This document shows positions 1 through 6,258 of a stretch of DNA of 26,241 bases, piece by piece. Source of the DNA: a virus; the IMG/VR virus record IMGVR_UViG_3300020601_000068, positions 1 through 26,241 of that record; one strand, given 5' to 3'. The notes under the pieces were generated by a model that worked only from the letters and a program-made list of their open reading frames with translations, did not search any database and had not been told where the DNA came from. The stretch's first letter is position 1, and each line of letters begins with the position of its first letter. Made by a program: the position numbers and the translations under genes.

Positions 1-149
1 TAATTGACTATATTGAAGACTCGGATAATGGTCCCGCAACATTACGAGTATTACTCGACCCGGAAGCAAAAAGAAATCTAATTGAGTTGGGGTTTATATC
101 ATCACTTAAAAGATCAATAGAAGAATTTGAGGAAAGTTTAAAGAAATGA
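1..149 (+). CDS. C-terminal end of an unidentified protein (5' end outside window)
   Basis: An open frame enters from the left edge (first full codon at position 3) and runs 48 codons to a TGA at 147-149. The visible tail is acidic and ends in a charged helix-like stretch (EEFEESLKK). The stop overlaps the thyX start as ATGA, so the two genes are probably translationally coupled in one rightward transcript. Too little is visible to name a family. It is real coding sequence in my view because of the stop/start overlap and the uninterrupted frame. Confidence 0.6.
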   Translation, partial: IDYIEDSDNGPATLRVLLDPEAKRNLIELGFISSLKRSIEEFEESLKK

Positions 150-835
150 AAGCAACACTAATTAGTTTTTCAAAACCAACGAGGGAGTTATATGATCAAG
201 GGTTGTATGACGCGCAGGACCTTATTGCATACTGCGCCAGAGTTAGTAATCCGGCCAATCAATTTAATACAGCGACTGCTGAAAAACTGCTCGGATACTT
301 GGCCAAGCACAAGCACTGGTCCCCATTTGAAATGGTCTCAGCCTGTATTGAAGTTGAAACAACCCGAGACATTGCCCGTCAGTTACTACGACACCGTTCG
401 TTCTCCTTTCAAGAGTTCTCACAAAGGTACGCAGATCCAACTAAAGATTTGGAAATGGTACTTCGCGAACCACGACTTCAGGATCAGAAAAATAGACAAA
501 ATAGTGTAGAGGTTGATATGTCTACTGATGAAGGTCGACGTTTGGCCTGGATGTGGGAAGCACAACAAATTAAGGTTCGTGATGCTGCTCTTGAAGCATA
601 TCGCTGGGCTATTGATAATGGTATTGCCAAGGAACAGGCCAGAGCCGTACTACCAGAAGGACTTATGATGTCCAGACTACAGGTCAATGGTACCATTAGG
701 TCGTGGATCCATTACATCGAACTACGGTCATCTAATGGTACCCAAAAGGAACACATCCAAGTCGCTCAGGCGTGCGCTCAGGCGATTACTCAGGCCTTTC
801 CGATGATCACATCGTATGTAGAAAGTAATACCTGA
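146..835 (+). CDS. thyX: Flavin-dependent thymidylate synthase ThyX
   Basis: 229 aa, normal ThyX length. It makes dTMP from dUMP using methylene-tetrahydrofolate, with FAD and NADPH, in the cytoplasm; phages carry it to supply thymidine for DNA synthesis. The signature RHRxxSxxxxSxR is present as RHRSFSFQEFSQR at residues 82-94, which binds dUMP and FAD. An upstream HWSPFE (57-62) is the usual ThyX start of the flavin-binding region, and the C-terminal part has the expected LPEGLMMSRLQVNGTIRSW block (168-186). Start at 146: a GAGGA lies at 129-133 and the ATG overlaps the previous stop. Its GC content is ordinary (27 of 60 bases at 541-600). A ribonucleotide reductase gene at the other end of the window fits a nucleotide-metabolism role. 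Confidence 0.97.
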   Translation: MKATLISFSKPTRELYDQGLYDAQDLIAYCARVSNPANQFNTATAEKLLGYLAKHKHWSPFEMVSACIEVETTRDIARQLLRHRSFSFQEFSQRYADPTKDLEMVLREPRLQDQKNRQNSVEVDMSTDEGRRLAWMWEAQQIKVRDAALEAYRWAIDNGIAKEQARAVLPEGLMMSRLQVNGTIRSWIHYIELRSSNGTQKEHIQVAQACAQAITQAFPMITSYVESNT

Positions 836-842
836 GTATTAC
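825..842 (+). repeat. Perfect hairpin spanning the thyX stop codon
   Basis: GTAATAC (825-831) and GTATTAC (836-842) are perfect reverse complements around a 4-nt loop CTGA that contains the thyX stop (833-835). No T-run follows, so it is not a standard intrinsic terminator. It may be an mRNA-end or processing hairpin. Confidence 0.5.
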
Positions 843-851
843 ACAAATCTT

Positions 852-863
852 ATACGAAAGTAT
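852..863 (+). promoter_or_regulatory. Operator-like repeat, copy 1 (ATACGAAAGTAT)
   Basis: The 12-mer ATACGAAAGTAT occurs three times, here and at 13099-13110 and 13144-13155, always close upstream of an early promoter. The copies at 849-865 and 13141-13157 share 17 identical bases (CTTATACGAAAGTATTA). As RNA it would form a 4-bp stem closed by a GAAA tetraloop; as DNA it could be a protein-binding site. The site ends 24 nt before the -10 box of P1. Confidence 0.5.
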
Positions 864-865
864 TA

Positions 866-893
866 TGTACATCCTCTCTAGACGTGGTATAAT
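866..893 (+). promoter_or_regulatory. Early-type promoter P1 (extended -10)
   Basis: A perfect TATAAT at 888-893 is preceded by TG one base away (TGGTATAAT), an extended -10 element. The best -35 is weak: TGTACA at 866-871 with a 16-base spacer. The block around the -10 (TAGACGTGGTATAATA) closely matches P2 and P3. It reads into the small ORF at 927. Confidence 0.75.
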
Positions 894-926
894 AGACACA
901 TACCAACCAAAAAGAGGATGTGTCAA

Positions 927-1025
927 ATGAAACGATTCTTATTAGATACCATGGCGGCAGTGATTCTATTTACAGCAATTGCCTTGCCATTTGGCTTATA
1001 TTTTGCTTTTGTAATGACTGCTTAA
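927..1025 (+). CDS. Small single-pass membrane peptide (32 aa)
   Basis: A short ORF encodes 32 residues starting MKRFLLDTM, then a continuous hydrophobic stretch (about residues 9-31) that would form one transmembrane helix. An AGAGGA ribosome-binding site lies at 914-919, eight bases before the ATG. It is the first gene after P1 and sits 12 bases before the next gene. Small membrane peptides are common in early regions of T4-like phages, but I do not recognise this one and give it no function. Confidence 0.65.
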   Translation: MKRFLLDTMAAVILFTAIALPFGLYFAFVMTA

Positions 1026-1037
1026 GGAGTATTTAAT

Positions 1038-1361
1038 ATGTCTAAGTTACTAATCTCTACCCAGTATATGGAAAACTATGGTTCTTCTAGTGATCCCTAT
1101 TGGAAGATGAAGGGTGGTTCTGAGTATGTGGTCAAGGGTCTAGATTTTGATGCCGACTACGAATGGGCAGAAGCTCGTGTTGACCAAATCCTGACCAAGA
1201 TTCGGGATCAAGTTGAAATCTCCAACCCTATGTGTGAGGAATATATCCTCGGTTGGTCTATTGTTGCCGATGACTATTTAACTGAATTCGAACGCAGTCA
1301 ACTCGAGTTCGACGGCAAGATTGATTTTCCCGCCAAAGTTTTGGAGGTTTGTAATGGCTAA
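1038..1361 (+). CDS. Hypothetical early protein (107 aa)
   Basis: Starts MSKLLISTQYMENYG after a good AAGGAG ribosome-binding site just upstream. It is an acidic, soluble protein of mixed alpha/beta character with no signal peptide or membrane segment and no motif I can name. It is the second gene of the P1 transcript and overlaps the next gene by 8 bases, which suggests coupled translation. Base composition and codon use resemble thyX, unlike the AT-rich accessory genes elsewhere in the window. Confidence 0.75.
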   Translation: MSKLLISTQYMENYGSSSDPYWKMKGGSEYVVKGLDFDADYEWAEARVDQILTKIRDQVEISNPMCEEYILGWSIVADDYLTEFERSQLEFDGKIDFPAKVLEVCNG

Positions 1362-1557
1362 TTGGTTTAATACTCTAAACGAAGCACTTGAAGCCGAGAG
1401 CTTATTACATACATGGGATTCGTTGTATTCTCCCATCAAATACGACTCTACTGCCCATTACACATATCAGGACGGTACTAAGTATGGTCATTACATCTCA
1501 ATCTATAGAGACGAGAGAGGTATGTACGAACGGCCGATTCACTACTCCAGAAACTGA
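1354..1557 (+). CDS. Hypothetical early protein (67 aa)
   Basis: 67 residues rich in Tyr, His and Asp, beginning MANWFNTLNEALEAE. The ATG at 1354 is preferred over an in-frame TTG further upstream because a GGAGG box (1343-1347) sits 6 bases before it. It overlaps the preceding gene by 8 bases. No recognised domain. It is the last gene before P2. Confidence 0.75.
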   Translation: MANWFNTLNEALEAESLLHTWDSLYSPIKYDSTAHYTYQDGTKYGHYISIYRDERGMYERPIHYSRN

Positions 1558-1575
1558 AAAAAGATAAAAAAAGTG

Positions 1576-1604
1576 TTTACATTCCGAGCTGGACGTGTTA
1601 TAAT
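1576..1604 (+). promoter_or_regulatory. Early-type promoter P2
   Basis: TTTACA (1576-1581), a 17-base spacer and TATAAT (1599-1604), with TG one base upstream of the -10 (TGTTATAAT). This is the best sigma70-type promoter in the window. The spacer end GGACGTGT resembles P1. It drives the HTH gene at 1684 after an unusually long leader of about 70 bases. Confidence 0.85.
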
Positions 1605-1630
1605 ACTAACTTAAACATAGGGAAAGGGTG

Positions 1631-1662
1631 ACCCCACCTTTTTCTGTGACGTAAACTGGGGT
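1631..1662 (+). repeat. Leader inverted repeat between P2 and the HTH gene
   Basis: ACCCCA (1631-1636) can pair with TGGGGT (1657-1662) across a 20-base loop, in the untranslated leader of the P2 transcript. A short ATTTTATA follows, so it could act as a weak attenuator, but the loop is long and the structure is only moderately convincing. Confidence 0.35.
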
Positions 1663-1683
1663 ATTTTATAATGAGGAAATTAT

Positions 1684-1929
1684 ATGTCTAAAACTGCAAA
1701 ACTCGAATCTTACCTGCAAACTGGCGCTTCAGTGACTGCCAAGCAAATCAAGTCAATGTTCAAATTGGCTAACCCAACCGCAGCTGTAAGTGAGTTGCGC
1801 CGTAAAGGTGTTTGCATCTACTCTAATGAAGCAACATTGTACACTGGTGCAAAAACCACCAAGTACCGTGTCGGCCGTCCTTCAAAGGCTATGGTCGCCG
1901 CTGCTTTCCAGGCCGGTTTTACTGCCTAA
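1684..1929 (+). CDS. Small helix-turn-helix DNA-binding protein
   Basis: 81 aa. Residues about 5-45 (KLESYLQTGASVTAKQIKS, then ANPTAAVSELRRKG) have the pattern of a winged helix-turn-helix: a scaffold helix, a short helix after SVTAKQI, and a recognition helix around AAVSELRRKG, followed by a wing-like turn. The tail (GRPSKA) is basic. It would be a cytoplasmic DNA-binding protein, perhaps a regulator of phage early genes. A GAGGAA ribosome-binding site lies about 8 bases before the ATG. It is the only gene between P2 and a strong terminator, so it forms its own transcription unit. It is a candidate to bind the operator-like repeats near P1 and P3 or the palindrome at P4, but that is only inference. 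Confidence 0.75.
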   Translation: MSKTAKLESYLQTGASVTAKQIKSMFKLANPTAAVSELRRKGVCIYSNEATLYTGAKTTKYRVGRPSKAMVAAAFQAGFTA

Positions 1930-1932
1930 TAG

Positions 1933-1956
1933 AAAAGGGACTTCGGTCCCTTTTTT
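1933..1956 (+). terminator. Intrinsic terminator with UUCG loop
   Basis: GGGAC (1937-1941), loop TTCG, GTCCC (1946-1950), then six Ts; the preceding AAAA can extend the stem with the T-run. It closes the HTH unit. The C(UUCG)G loop is typical of T4-like phage terminators. The next gene starts only 4 bases after the T-run. Confidence 0.92.
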
Positions 1957-1959
1957 AAT

Positions 1960-2268
1960 ATGTCTGATAAAATAGATTATAAATTTAATGAAGGTCGACT
2001 CATTGAAGAGTTTAGATCTTACATTGATTCAACATACGGCGCACATTATTCTGTCAATAAATTTCAAGCGACAGAGTTTGTGATTGATGGTGGTCATGGT
2101 ACCGGTTTTTGCATTGGTAATGTGTTAAAATATGCACAACGATATGGCAAAAAAGGTACACATATTGATGCACGTAAAGATTTAATGAAAGTACTACACT
2201 ACGCATTAATTCAATTATACATACATGATATGGTAAATAAACCCACAACCAACCGAAAGGAAAAGTAA
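1960..2268 (+). CDS. DUF3310-like protein
   Basis: 102 aa. The middle (FQATEFVIDGGHGTGFCIGN, then VLKYAQRYGKKGTHIDARKD) follows the pattern of the small phage family DUF3310, with an acidic helix, a glycine turn and the characteristic N(V/I)LKY-R...GK...D-DL-K. Members are sometimes called nucleotide kinase-like but have no proven activity. The start is odd: the ATG lies 4 bases after the T-run of a strong terminator and has no ribosome-binding site, so expression needs read-through or the terminator stem itself in the leader. It ends TAATG, overlapping the next start. Confidence 0.75.
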   Translation: MSDKIDYKFNEGRLIEEFRSYIDSTYGAHYSVNKFQATEFVIDGGHGTGFCIGNVLKYAQRYGKKGTHIDARKDLMKVLHYALIQLYIHDMVNKPTTNRKEK

Positions 2269-2732
2269 TGAAACTATCACCTAACTTCAGCCTTGCTGAA
2301 ATGATTAAAAGCGATACGGCACTTCGTCTTGATATGGAAAATGAGCCGGATGATGACCATATTACCAATATGCAAGCACTTGCTGAAAACGTTCTACAAA
2401 AAGTCCGTGATCACTTTGGTAAAGGCGTAAAAGTGAACTCAGGTTTCCGTCATCCAGATGTTAATGCAAAAGTCGGTGGCTCAAAGACATCAGACCATTG
2501 TAAGGGTATGGCAGCAGACATTGAGATTCCTGGTATTGCTAATGCAGACCTGGCACAATGGATTGTTGATAACTGTGAGTTCCGTCAAGTGATTCTAGAG
2601 TTCTATACACCTGGTATTCCTGACTCTGGATGGGTTCATGTATCATATAACCCAGATGATAACAAGAAACAAGTTCTAACTGCCATGAAAGAAAATGGCA
2701 AAACGGTTTATAAACCTGGCTTGATTGCTTAA
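2268..2732 (+). CDS. M15-type zinc peptidase, probable endolysin
   Basis: 154 aa, a single catalytic domain of the D,D-carboxypeptidase/L-alanyl-D-glutamate peptidase type (Peptidase M15A). It would cut peptide bridges of the host peptidoglycan. Visible features: SGFRHP (58-63) near the substrate site, SDHCKGMAADIEIP with zinc ligands H77 and D84, and WVHVSY with the third ligand H124. E111 in VILEFY may be part of the active site. There is no signal peptide, so release to the periplasm would need a holin or similar pore. The start overlaps the previous stop (TAATG), with AAAGGAAAA just upstream. It lies far from the spanin-like pair at 23738-24551. It could instead be a virion-associated peptidase. 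Confidence 0.88.
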   Translation: MKLSPNFSLAEMIKSDTALRLDMENEPDDDHITNMQALAENVLQKVRDHFGKGVKVNSGFRHPDVNAKVGGSKTSDHCKGMAADIEIPGIANADLAQWIVDNCEFRQVILEFYTPGIPDSGWVHVSYNPDDNKKQVLTAMKENGKTVYKPGLIA

Positions 2733-2744
2733 TTTATCATAAAA

Positions 2745-2789
2745 CATTCATTATGGCAAAAACCATTATAGTAATTGCCATAATGAATG
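2745..2789 (+). repeat. 15-bp perfect inverted repeat before the radical SAM gene
   Basis: CATTCATTATGGCAA (2745-2759) and TTGCCATAATGAATG (2775-2789) are perfect reverse complements around a 15-base loop. The structure fills most of the gap between the peptidase and radical SAM genes and ends 10 bases before the latter's ATG. No T-run follows. It may be an RNA-processing or mRNA-stabilising hairpin, a translational control element or a protein-binding palindrome. Confidence 0.75.
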
Positions 2790-2799
2790 GATATATTTA

Positions 2800-3900
2800 A
2801 TGAATAAGTCATTTTGCCCGATGGCATTTAAAGAAATCTACACTGATAATAGTGGCCAGTATAGATTATGTTGTCATGCAAAACAGAATAACGATTTAAA
2901 AAAATATAATTCATCAAATACTTTACCGTTTGAATTTTTTACATCAGAAGAAATGGAAAATATTCGAAATGATATGTTTGAGGGTAAACTTATTGATGAT
3001 TGCGAAGTTTGTTATAACCTAGAAAAATTAACAGGTAAATCTCATAGAACATTAAAACAATTAGAAAAATACGGATATGATACTGAGTTAAAAAATATTG
3101 GATTAAAATTAAGAATTAATGGTTCATATTGCAACTTGGGTTGCTATATGTGTCATCCCTATAATTCTTCAACTCGTCGAAATGAATTAAAAACTGTATT
3201 TGGTCCAAATAATAAATGGCAGAAAGATAATTTTAAATTTAAAAGTTTAAATAAAATTGAATGGAAAGATGCCGTAGCTGATATATTAAAAAATATTAAT
3301 TTAATCGACCGTCTGCATTTAACTGGTGGTGAACCATTATTATTGCCAAAGATGTGGGAATTAGTTGAGTTAATACCCGGTAAATATGCTAAAGATATTA
3401 ATTTGACATTTGATACTAATTTAACAAAATTAAATTATAAATCATATGATATTAATTTTTTAATTAATAAATTTAAATCAGTAAGTTTTTCTGTATCATG
3501 TGATCATTATGGCCAAAAACTTGCCTGGATGAGATATCCAATTAATGTAAGCGAATTTGAAGAAAATTTAGTAAAATCAAAACACATCATTAGTCAATTG
3601 GCCTGTACAGTATCATTATTAAATATTAATGATTTAAATGAAATTGAAAGTTATTATAAAAATAAATTCAATTTAAAAATGAATTTTGACTGTATTGTTA
3701 GTTGGCCAAAAGAATTATCAATAAGAAATTTGCCTGAAGATAAAAAGAATGAATATATTGAAAAATATTCACATCTATCTTTTGTTGTCGGTGAATTAAA
3801 AAAATCTCCTTATAAAGGAGATATGTTAAAAGAAGCAGAAGATTATTTAGATAAATTATCCACCCATCGCAATTTTAATTGGAGAGATTTGTGGAAATAA
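2800..3900 (+). CDS. Radical SAM protein with N-terminal SPASM/twitch-like cysteines
   Basis: 366 aa. The radical SAM core is shown by C111-x3-C115-x2-C118 (CNLGCYMC), which holds the 4Fe-4S cluster that cleaves S-adenosylmethionine, and by GGEP at 176-179. A second cysteine set precedes the core: C6, C24/C25, C68 and C71 (FCPMAF, RLCCHA, CEVC), resembling SPASM/twitch auxiliary-cluster motifs but placed at the N-terminus. The substrate is unknown; SPASM relatives often modify peptides or proteins. The gene is very AT-rich (12 G/C in 60 bases at 3241-3300), unlike its neighbours, which suggests recent acquisition. A weak GGAT precedes the ATG. It is bounded by a large hairpin and a bidirectional terminator, so it looks like an independent cargo gene. 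Confidence 0.88.
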   Translation: MNKSFCPMAFKEIYTDNSGQYRLCCHAKQNNDLKKYNSSNTLPFEFFTSEEMENIRNDMFEGKLIDDCEVCYNLEKLTGKSHRTLKQLEKYGYDTELKNIGLKLRINGSYCNLGCYMCHPYNSSTRRNELKTVFGPNNKWQKDNFKFKSLNKIEWKDAVADILKNINLIDRLHLTGGEPLLLPKMWELVELIPGKYAKDINLTFDTNLTKLNYKSYDINFLINKFKSVSFSVSCDHYGQKLAWMRYPINVSEFEENLVKSKHIISQLACTVSLLNINDLNEIESYYKNKFNLKMNFDCIVSWPKELSIRNLPEDKKNEYIEKYSHLSFVVGELKKSPYKGDMLKEAEDYLDKLSTHRNFNWRDLWK

Positions 3901-3924
3901 AAAGGACCTTTCGGTCCTTTTTTT
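3899..3924 (+). terminator. Bidirectional terminator between convergent units
   Basis: GGACC (3904-3908), loop TTTC, GGTCC (3913-3917), followed by seven Ts and preceded by five As. It can stop rightward transcription after the radical SAM gene and leftward transcription after the gene ending at 3923. Confidence 0.92.
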
Positions 3925-4438
3925 AATTTGCCAGAGGATTATCTAATGCTGATTGTAGCTTTTTATTTAATCTATCTTCAACATCTTTAATCTTTTGATC
4001 CGTAGTATCTCTTAATTGAGATGCTTTGGTATCATATTGATTCTGTAGCGCGTCACGTTTATTATCAAAACGCTCTTCAGCATTCTGAACAATCTGCCGA
4101 GTGGCCTGTTCATTCTCTCTCAAGAGTTTCTCAACACGCCGTACATTAGTATCTAGAGTTGCAATTTGATCACGAAGATCATCTTTGATTGCCCTAGAAT
4201 AATCTACAGCTTTCTCTACTTCTTTTTGAGCCGCATTAAGTTTTTGTTCAATTAACTGGTTGCGGTTTTCAATTTCCGTAGTGTCAATGTTTTGGATAAT
4301 CTCTTTCATATCCATATAGTCTTTATAGATCTCAAAGCCACCCCAAGCAGCACCACCCAAAGTAGACAGTGCAGTTAGTAGGGCGAACATCTTACCGCCA
4401 GTGAACTTGACTCCACCAAACTCTACTTCTGTTGACAT
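3923..4438 (-). CDS. Membrane-anchored coiled-coil protein
   Basis: 171 aa. A short N-terminal segment is followed by a hydrophobic stretch (about residues 16-35, MFALLTALSTLGGAAWGGF) likely to be a transmembrane anchor, then about 130 residues of charged, heptad-like sequence (for example EKLLRENEQATRQIVQNAEE) that should form a long coiled coil. No catalytic motif. Strong AAGGAG ribosome-binding site before the ATG. It is the last gene of the leftward unit and ends in the bidirectional terminator. The architecture resembles inner-membrane spanins or tethering proteins, and a lipoprotein gene lies two genes upstream, but I cannot assign a role. Confidence 0.75.
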   Translation of the reverse strand: MSTEVEFGGVKFTGGKMFALLTALSTLGGAAWGGFEIYKDYMDMKEIIQNIDTTEIENRNQLIEQKLNAAQKEVEKAVDYSRAIKDDLRDQIATLDTNVRRVEKLLRENEQATRQIVQNAEERFDNKRDALQNQYDTKASQLRDTTDQKIKDVEDRLNKKLQSALDNPLAN

Positions 4439-4447
4439 TTAAACTCC

Positions 4448-4678
4448 TTATAATACCTGTGTTATGCCATAAACTGCCGATACCAACATACTCTTTAATT
4501 CAAGAACAGCAGCGTCTTCAACGAGCTCATCCGTATTAGCAATGTCTTGCAGTAATTCTTTAAACTCTTCGGCTGTGATCTCTCCACGGTCATAAGCCAA
4601 CTTAGTATCATTAATGATACATGCTTTCTCTTCAAACCATGCGTTACCACAACTCATTAACTTTGCTAATTCATCCAT
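4448..4678 (-). CDS. Hypothetical small acidic protein (76 aa)
   Basis: 76 residues, acidic and mainly helical, with DRGEITAEEFKELLQDIA in the middle, a pattern like a small EF-hand-type or helical hairpin but without a clear calcium loop. No signal peptide or membrane segment. Its ATG overlaps the stop of the lipoprotein gene (TAATG), so the two are translationally coupled. No function is assigned. Confidence 0.7.
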   Translation of the reverse strand: MDELAKLMSCGNAWFEEKACIINDTKLAYDRGEITAEEFKELLQDIANTDELVEDAAVLELKSMLVSAVYGITQVL

Positions 4679-5040
4679 TAGAATCTCCCCAGAACAGACT
4701 TAGCTAATGCCTCGCCTTGTTTGTCCAATATACGTTGCTTGAGTTTACAGTATGCAGGTGACAATTCTTTCTTTTCTGCAAAAGGTTTAACTGTCTCATT
4801 CATCTTTTCTGCAATCTCAAGAACATCTTTAGTTCCCTTTGCTTGACTGTATAGAACAAACCACGACATATCATCAGCAAGGTTAATTACTTGATAACGA
4901 TAGTCCCCATCGCAGTTAATTGATTTAGCACTCTGCCAAATATCAACTGCACGATGGGATTGGTTGTCATCCCAGAAGCTAGGAATCATTGCGCAGCCAC
5001 TCAAGGCTACTACACTTAGTGCAACCAATAACTTCTTCAT
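4678..5040 (-). CDS. Predicted lipoprotein (120 aa)
   Basis: The N-terminus MKKLLVALSVVALSGC is a typical lipoprotein signal peptide with lipobox LSGC at residues 13-16, so the mature protein should start at Cys16, carry lipid and sit in the host envelope. The mature part is about 105 residues, charged and helical, with two further cysteines (C43, C97) that could form a disulfide. It lies in the leftward late unit, 3 bases after the EF-hand membrane protein and overlapping the next gene. It might be a phage lysis or exclusion lipoprotein; nothing in the sequence decides this. Confidence 0.82.
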   Translation of the reverse strand: MKKLLVALSVVALSGCAMIPSFWDDNQSHRAVDIWQSAKSINCDGDYRYQVINLADDMSWFVLYSQAKGTKDVLEIAEKMNETVKPFAEKKELSPAYCKLKQRILDKQGEALAKSVLGRF

Positions 5041-5043
5041 GGC

Positions 5044-5373
5044 TTACTTCTTATCGCCGCCCATTTTACCTTTGATAGCATCAGCACCAAAGAAGGCAGA
5101 AACCAAAACAGCAATAGATGCAAAGTATGTTGGAGCAATATCAGCAATCAACTTAGCCGCAGTATCCAAACCCAATAAAGATGTTAGTGCAATACCGACT
5201 GGGTAGACGAGTAGGCCAGCCAATGAAAACCATGCCATCTTACGAATAGCATCTCGCTGTGCATCTGCATCTTCAAGTTCCTTGCGCTTGAACTCAATAT
5301 ACATTTCTCGTTCTACATCATCAATAATACCATCACCATTGAGATCTAGGGGTTTTCCGGTTTCATCTGTCAT
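5044..5373 (-). CDS. Two-pass membrane protein with an EF-hand-like loop
   Basis: 109 aa. Near the N-terminus is DLNGDGIIDDVE (about residues 9-20), with the D-x-[DN]-x-D-G spacing of a calcium-binding EF-hand loop. A charged helix follows, then two hydrophobic segments (about 47-66 and 79-97) likely to cross the membrane. The size and two-helix design are compatible with a holin, but the acidic N-terminal loop is not typical and no holin family is recognised. It sits between the nuclease gene (1-base gap) and the lipoprotein gene. Confidence 0.75.
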   Translation of the reverse strand: MTDETGKPLDLNGDGIIDDVEREMYIEFKRKELEDADAQRDAIRKMAWFSLAGLLVYPVGIALTSLLGLDTAAKLIADIAPTYFASIAVLVSAFFGADAIKGKMGGDKK

Positions 5374-5374
5374 A

Positions 5375-5812
5375 TCATTCTCCTTTTAGTTTTACTTTAC
5401 CTTCAGCGATCAACCGAGCACGATTGACCATGTGTTGAGCTTGAACATCTTCTTTAGACCCTCCGAAGTAAGGAACACAATGTCCTTCTTCAATCATAAT
5501 TTCAGTTACCATTCTTCCGTCTGGTGCAACAAAGTCTCCTAGGATGCGACCGAATTTACCCTTTGCATCTTCACCGCTCTTATCTACTTGGGTCTTCAGT
5601 ATAGCTGTTTCACCAAGTAACTCTTTTAGTCTGTACTTTGCCGCCAGACCAAAAATCTTTTCTTCTTCGTCAGAAGTTCTTGATTCTGGTGTATCAATAC
5701 CCATAATACGTACACGTTCATCGTGTAACCAAACACCAAAACCTAAATCAATATCCACGTCAACGGTATCACCATCAACCACTCTGTTTACTTTTGCTCT
5801 ATATTCGTACAT
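5375..5812 (-). CDS. Staphylococcal nuclease-like (thermonuclease) protein
   Basis: 145 aa, one SNase (OB-fold) domain. It should hydrolyse DNA and RNA phosphodiesters with calcium. The match is clear: VVDGDT at 11-16, VRIMGIDTPE at 34-43 giving R35, D40 and E43 (the spacing of catalytic R35/E43 of staphylococcal nuclease), and GKFGRILGD at 85-93 giving the second catalytic arginine, R89. There is no signal peptide, so it would act in the cytoplasm or be packaged. An AGGAG ribosome-binding site precedes the ATG. Possible roles are host DNA breakdown or DNA processing; it stands among envelope-type genes, which is unexplained. Confidence 0.93.
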   Translation of the reverse strand: MYEYRAKVNRVVDGDTVDVDIDLGFGVWLHDERVRIMGIDTPESRTSDEEEKIFGLAAKYRLKELLGETAILKTQVDKSGEDAKGKFGRILGDFVAPDGRMVTEIMIEEGHCVPYFGGSKEDVQAQHMVNRARLIAEGKVKLKGE

Positions 5813-5820
5813 TGTATCTC

Positions 5821-6258
5821 CTATTTTACAACAGCAAGAGTAATTGATATCGCAGCAAAGACTAATGCCAATCCACCAACACCAATACTCCCATACATAA
5901 GAATATCAAGGATCATTTTACGTCTTTTAGCTTTTGCTAGATTACGTTCTCTTTCCTCTTCTTCTCTACTTCGTTTCATTTCTGCCTGAAACGCTAACCA
6001 GTCATCCCACATACCACCTCGGCCTTGGTATATCATCATTTCCTTCAATTCTTCTTCTTGAGCGGCTAGTTGTTCTGCGGCCATAAATGCAGATAAGTCA
6101 CTCTTGTATCCATGTTGATGAGCTTTCTTTTGTATTTCAGTTTTTAAACCAAAATATTGAGCCATAGCTTCACCGGCTTCATAGATTTCTCTTCCATTAG
6201 CCAGTGTTTGTTTTATTACGTCGAATGCTGCATTGGCAGCTGCAAGTTCAGCGAGCAT
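5821..6258 (-). CDS. Conserved-type phage protein with C-terminal membrane anchor
   Basis: 145 aa from the chosen ATG at 6258. The longer frame begins 12 codons earlier, but the internal ATG has a GGTGG box 9 bases upstream and gives the start MLAELAAANAAFDVIKQT, which I recall as the typical start of a protein of unknown function in marine T4-like phages. The middle is a charged helical stretch (EEEERERNLAKAKRRK) and the last 30 residues form one hydrophobic segment, so it is probably tail-anchored in the inner membrane. It overlaps the end of the upstream exported-protein gene by 11 bases. Confidence 0.8.
   Translation of the reverse strand: MLAELAAANAAFDVIKQTLANGREIYEAGEAMAQYFGLKTEIQKKAHQHGYKSDLSAFMAAEQLAAQEEELKEMMIYQGRGGMWDDWLAFQAEMKRSREEEERERNLAKAKRRKMILDILMYGSIGVGGLALVFAAISITLAVVK

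Noticed and set aside
192-509. 105-codon plus-strand frame inside thyX
   Set aside because: It lies wholly within thyX, whose catalytic motifs are intact, and has no recognisable features.
1671-1691. Six-codon leader-peptide-like ORF overlapping the HTH start
   Set aside because: Too short and without special codon content. The GAGGAA within it is better explained as the HTH ribosome-binding site.
2054-2368. 104-codon minus-strand frame over the DUF3310-like and peptidase genes
   Set aside because: Antisense to two well-supported genes, with no ribosome-binding site; a composition shadow.
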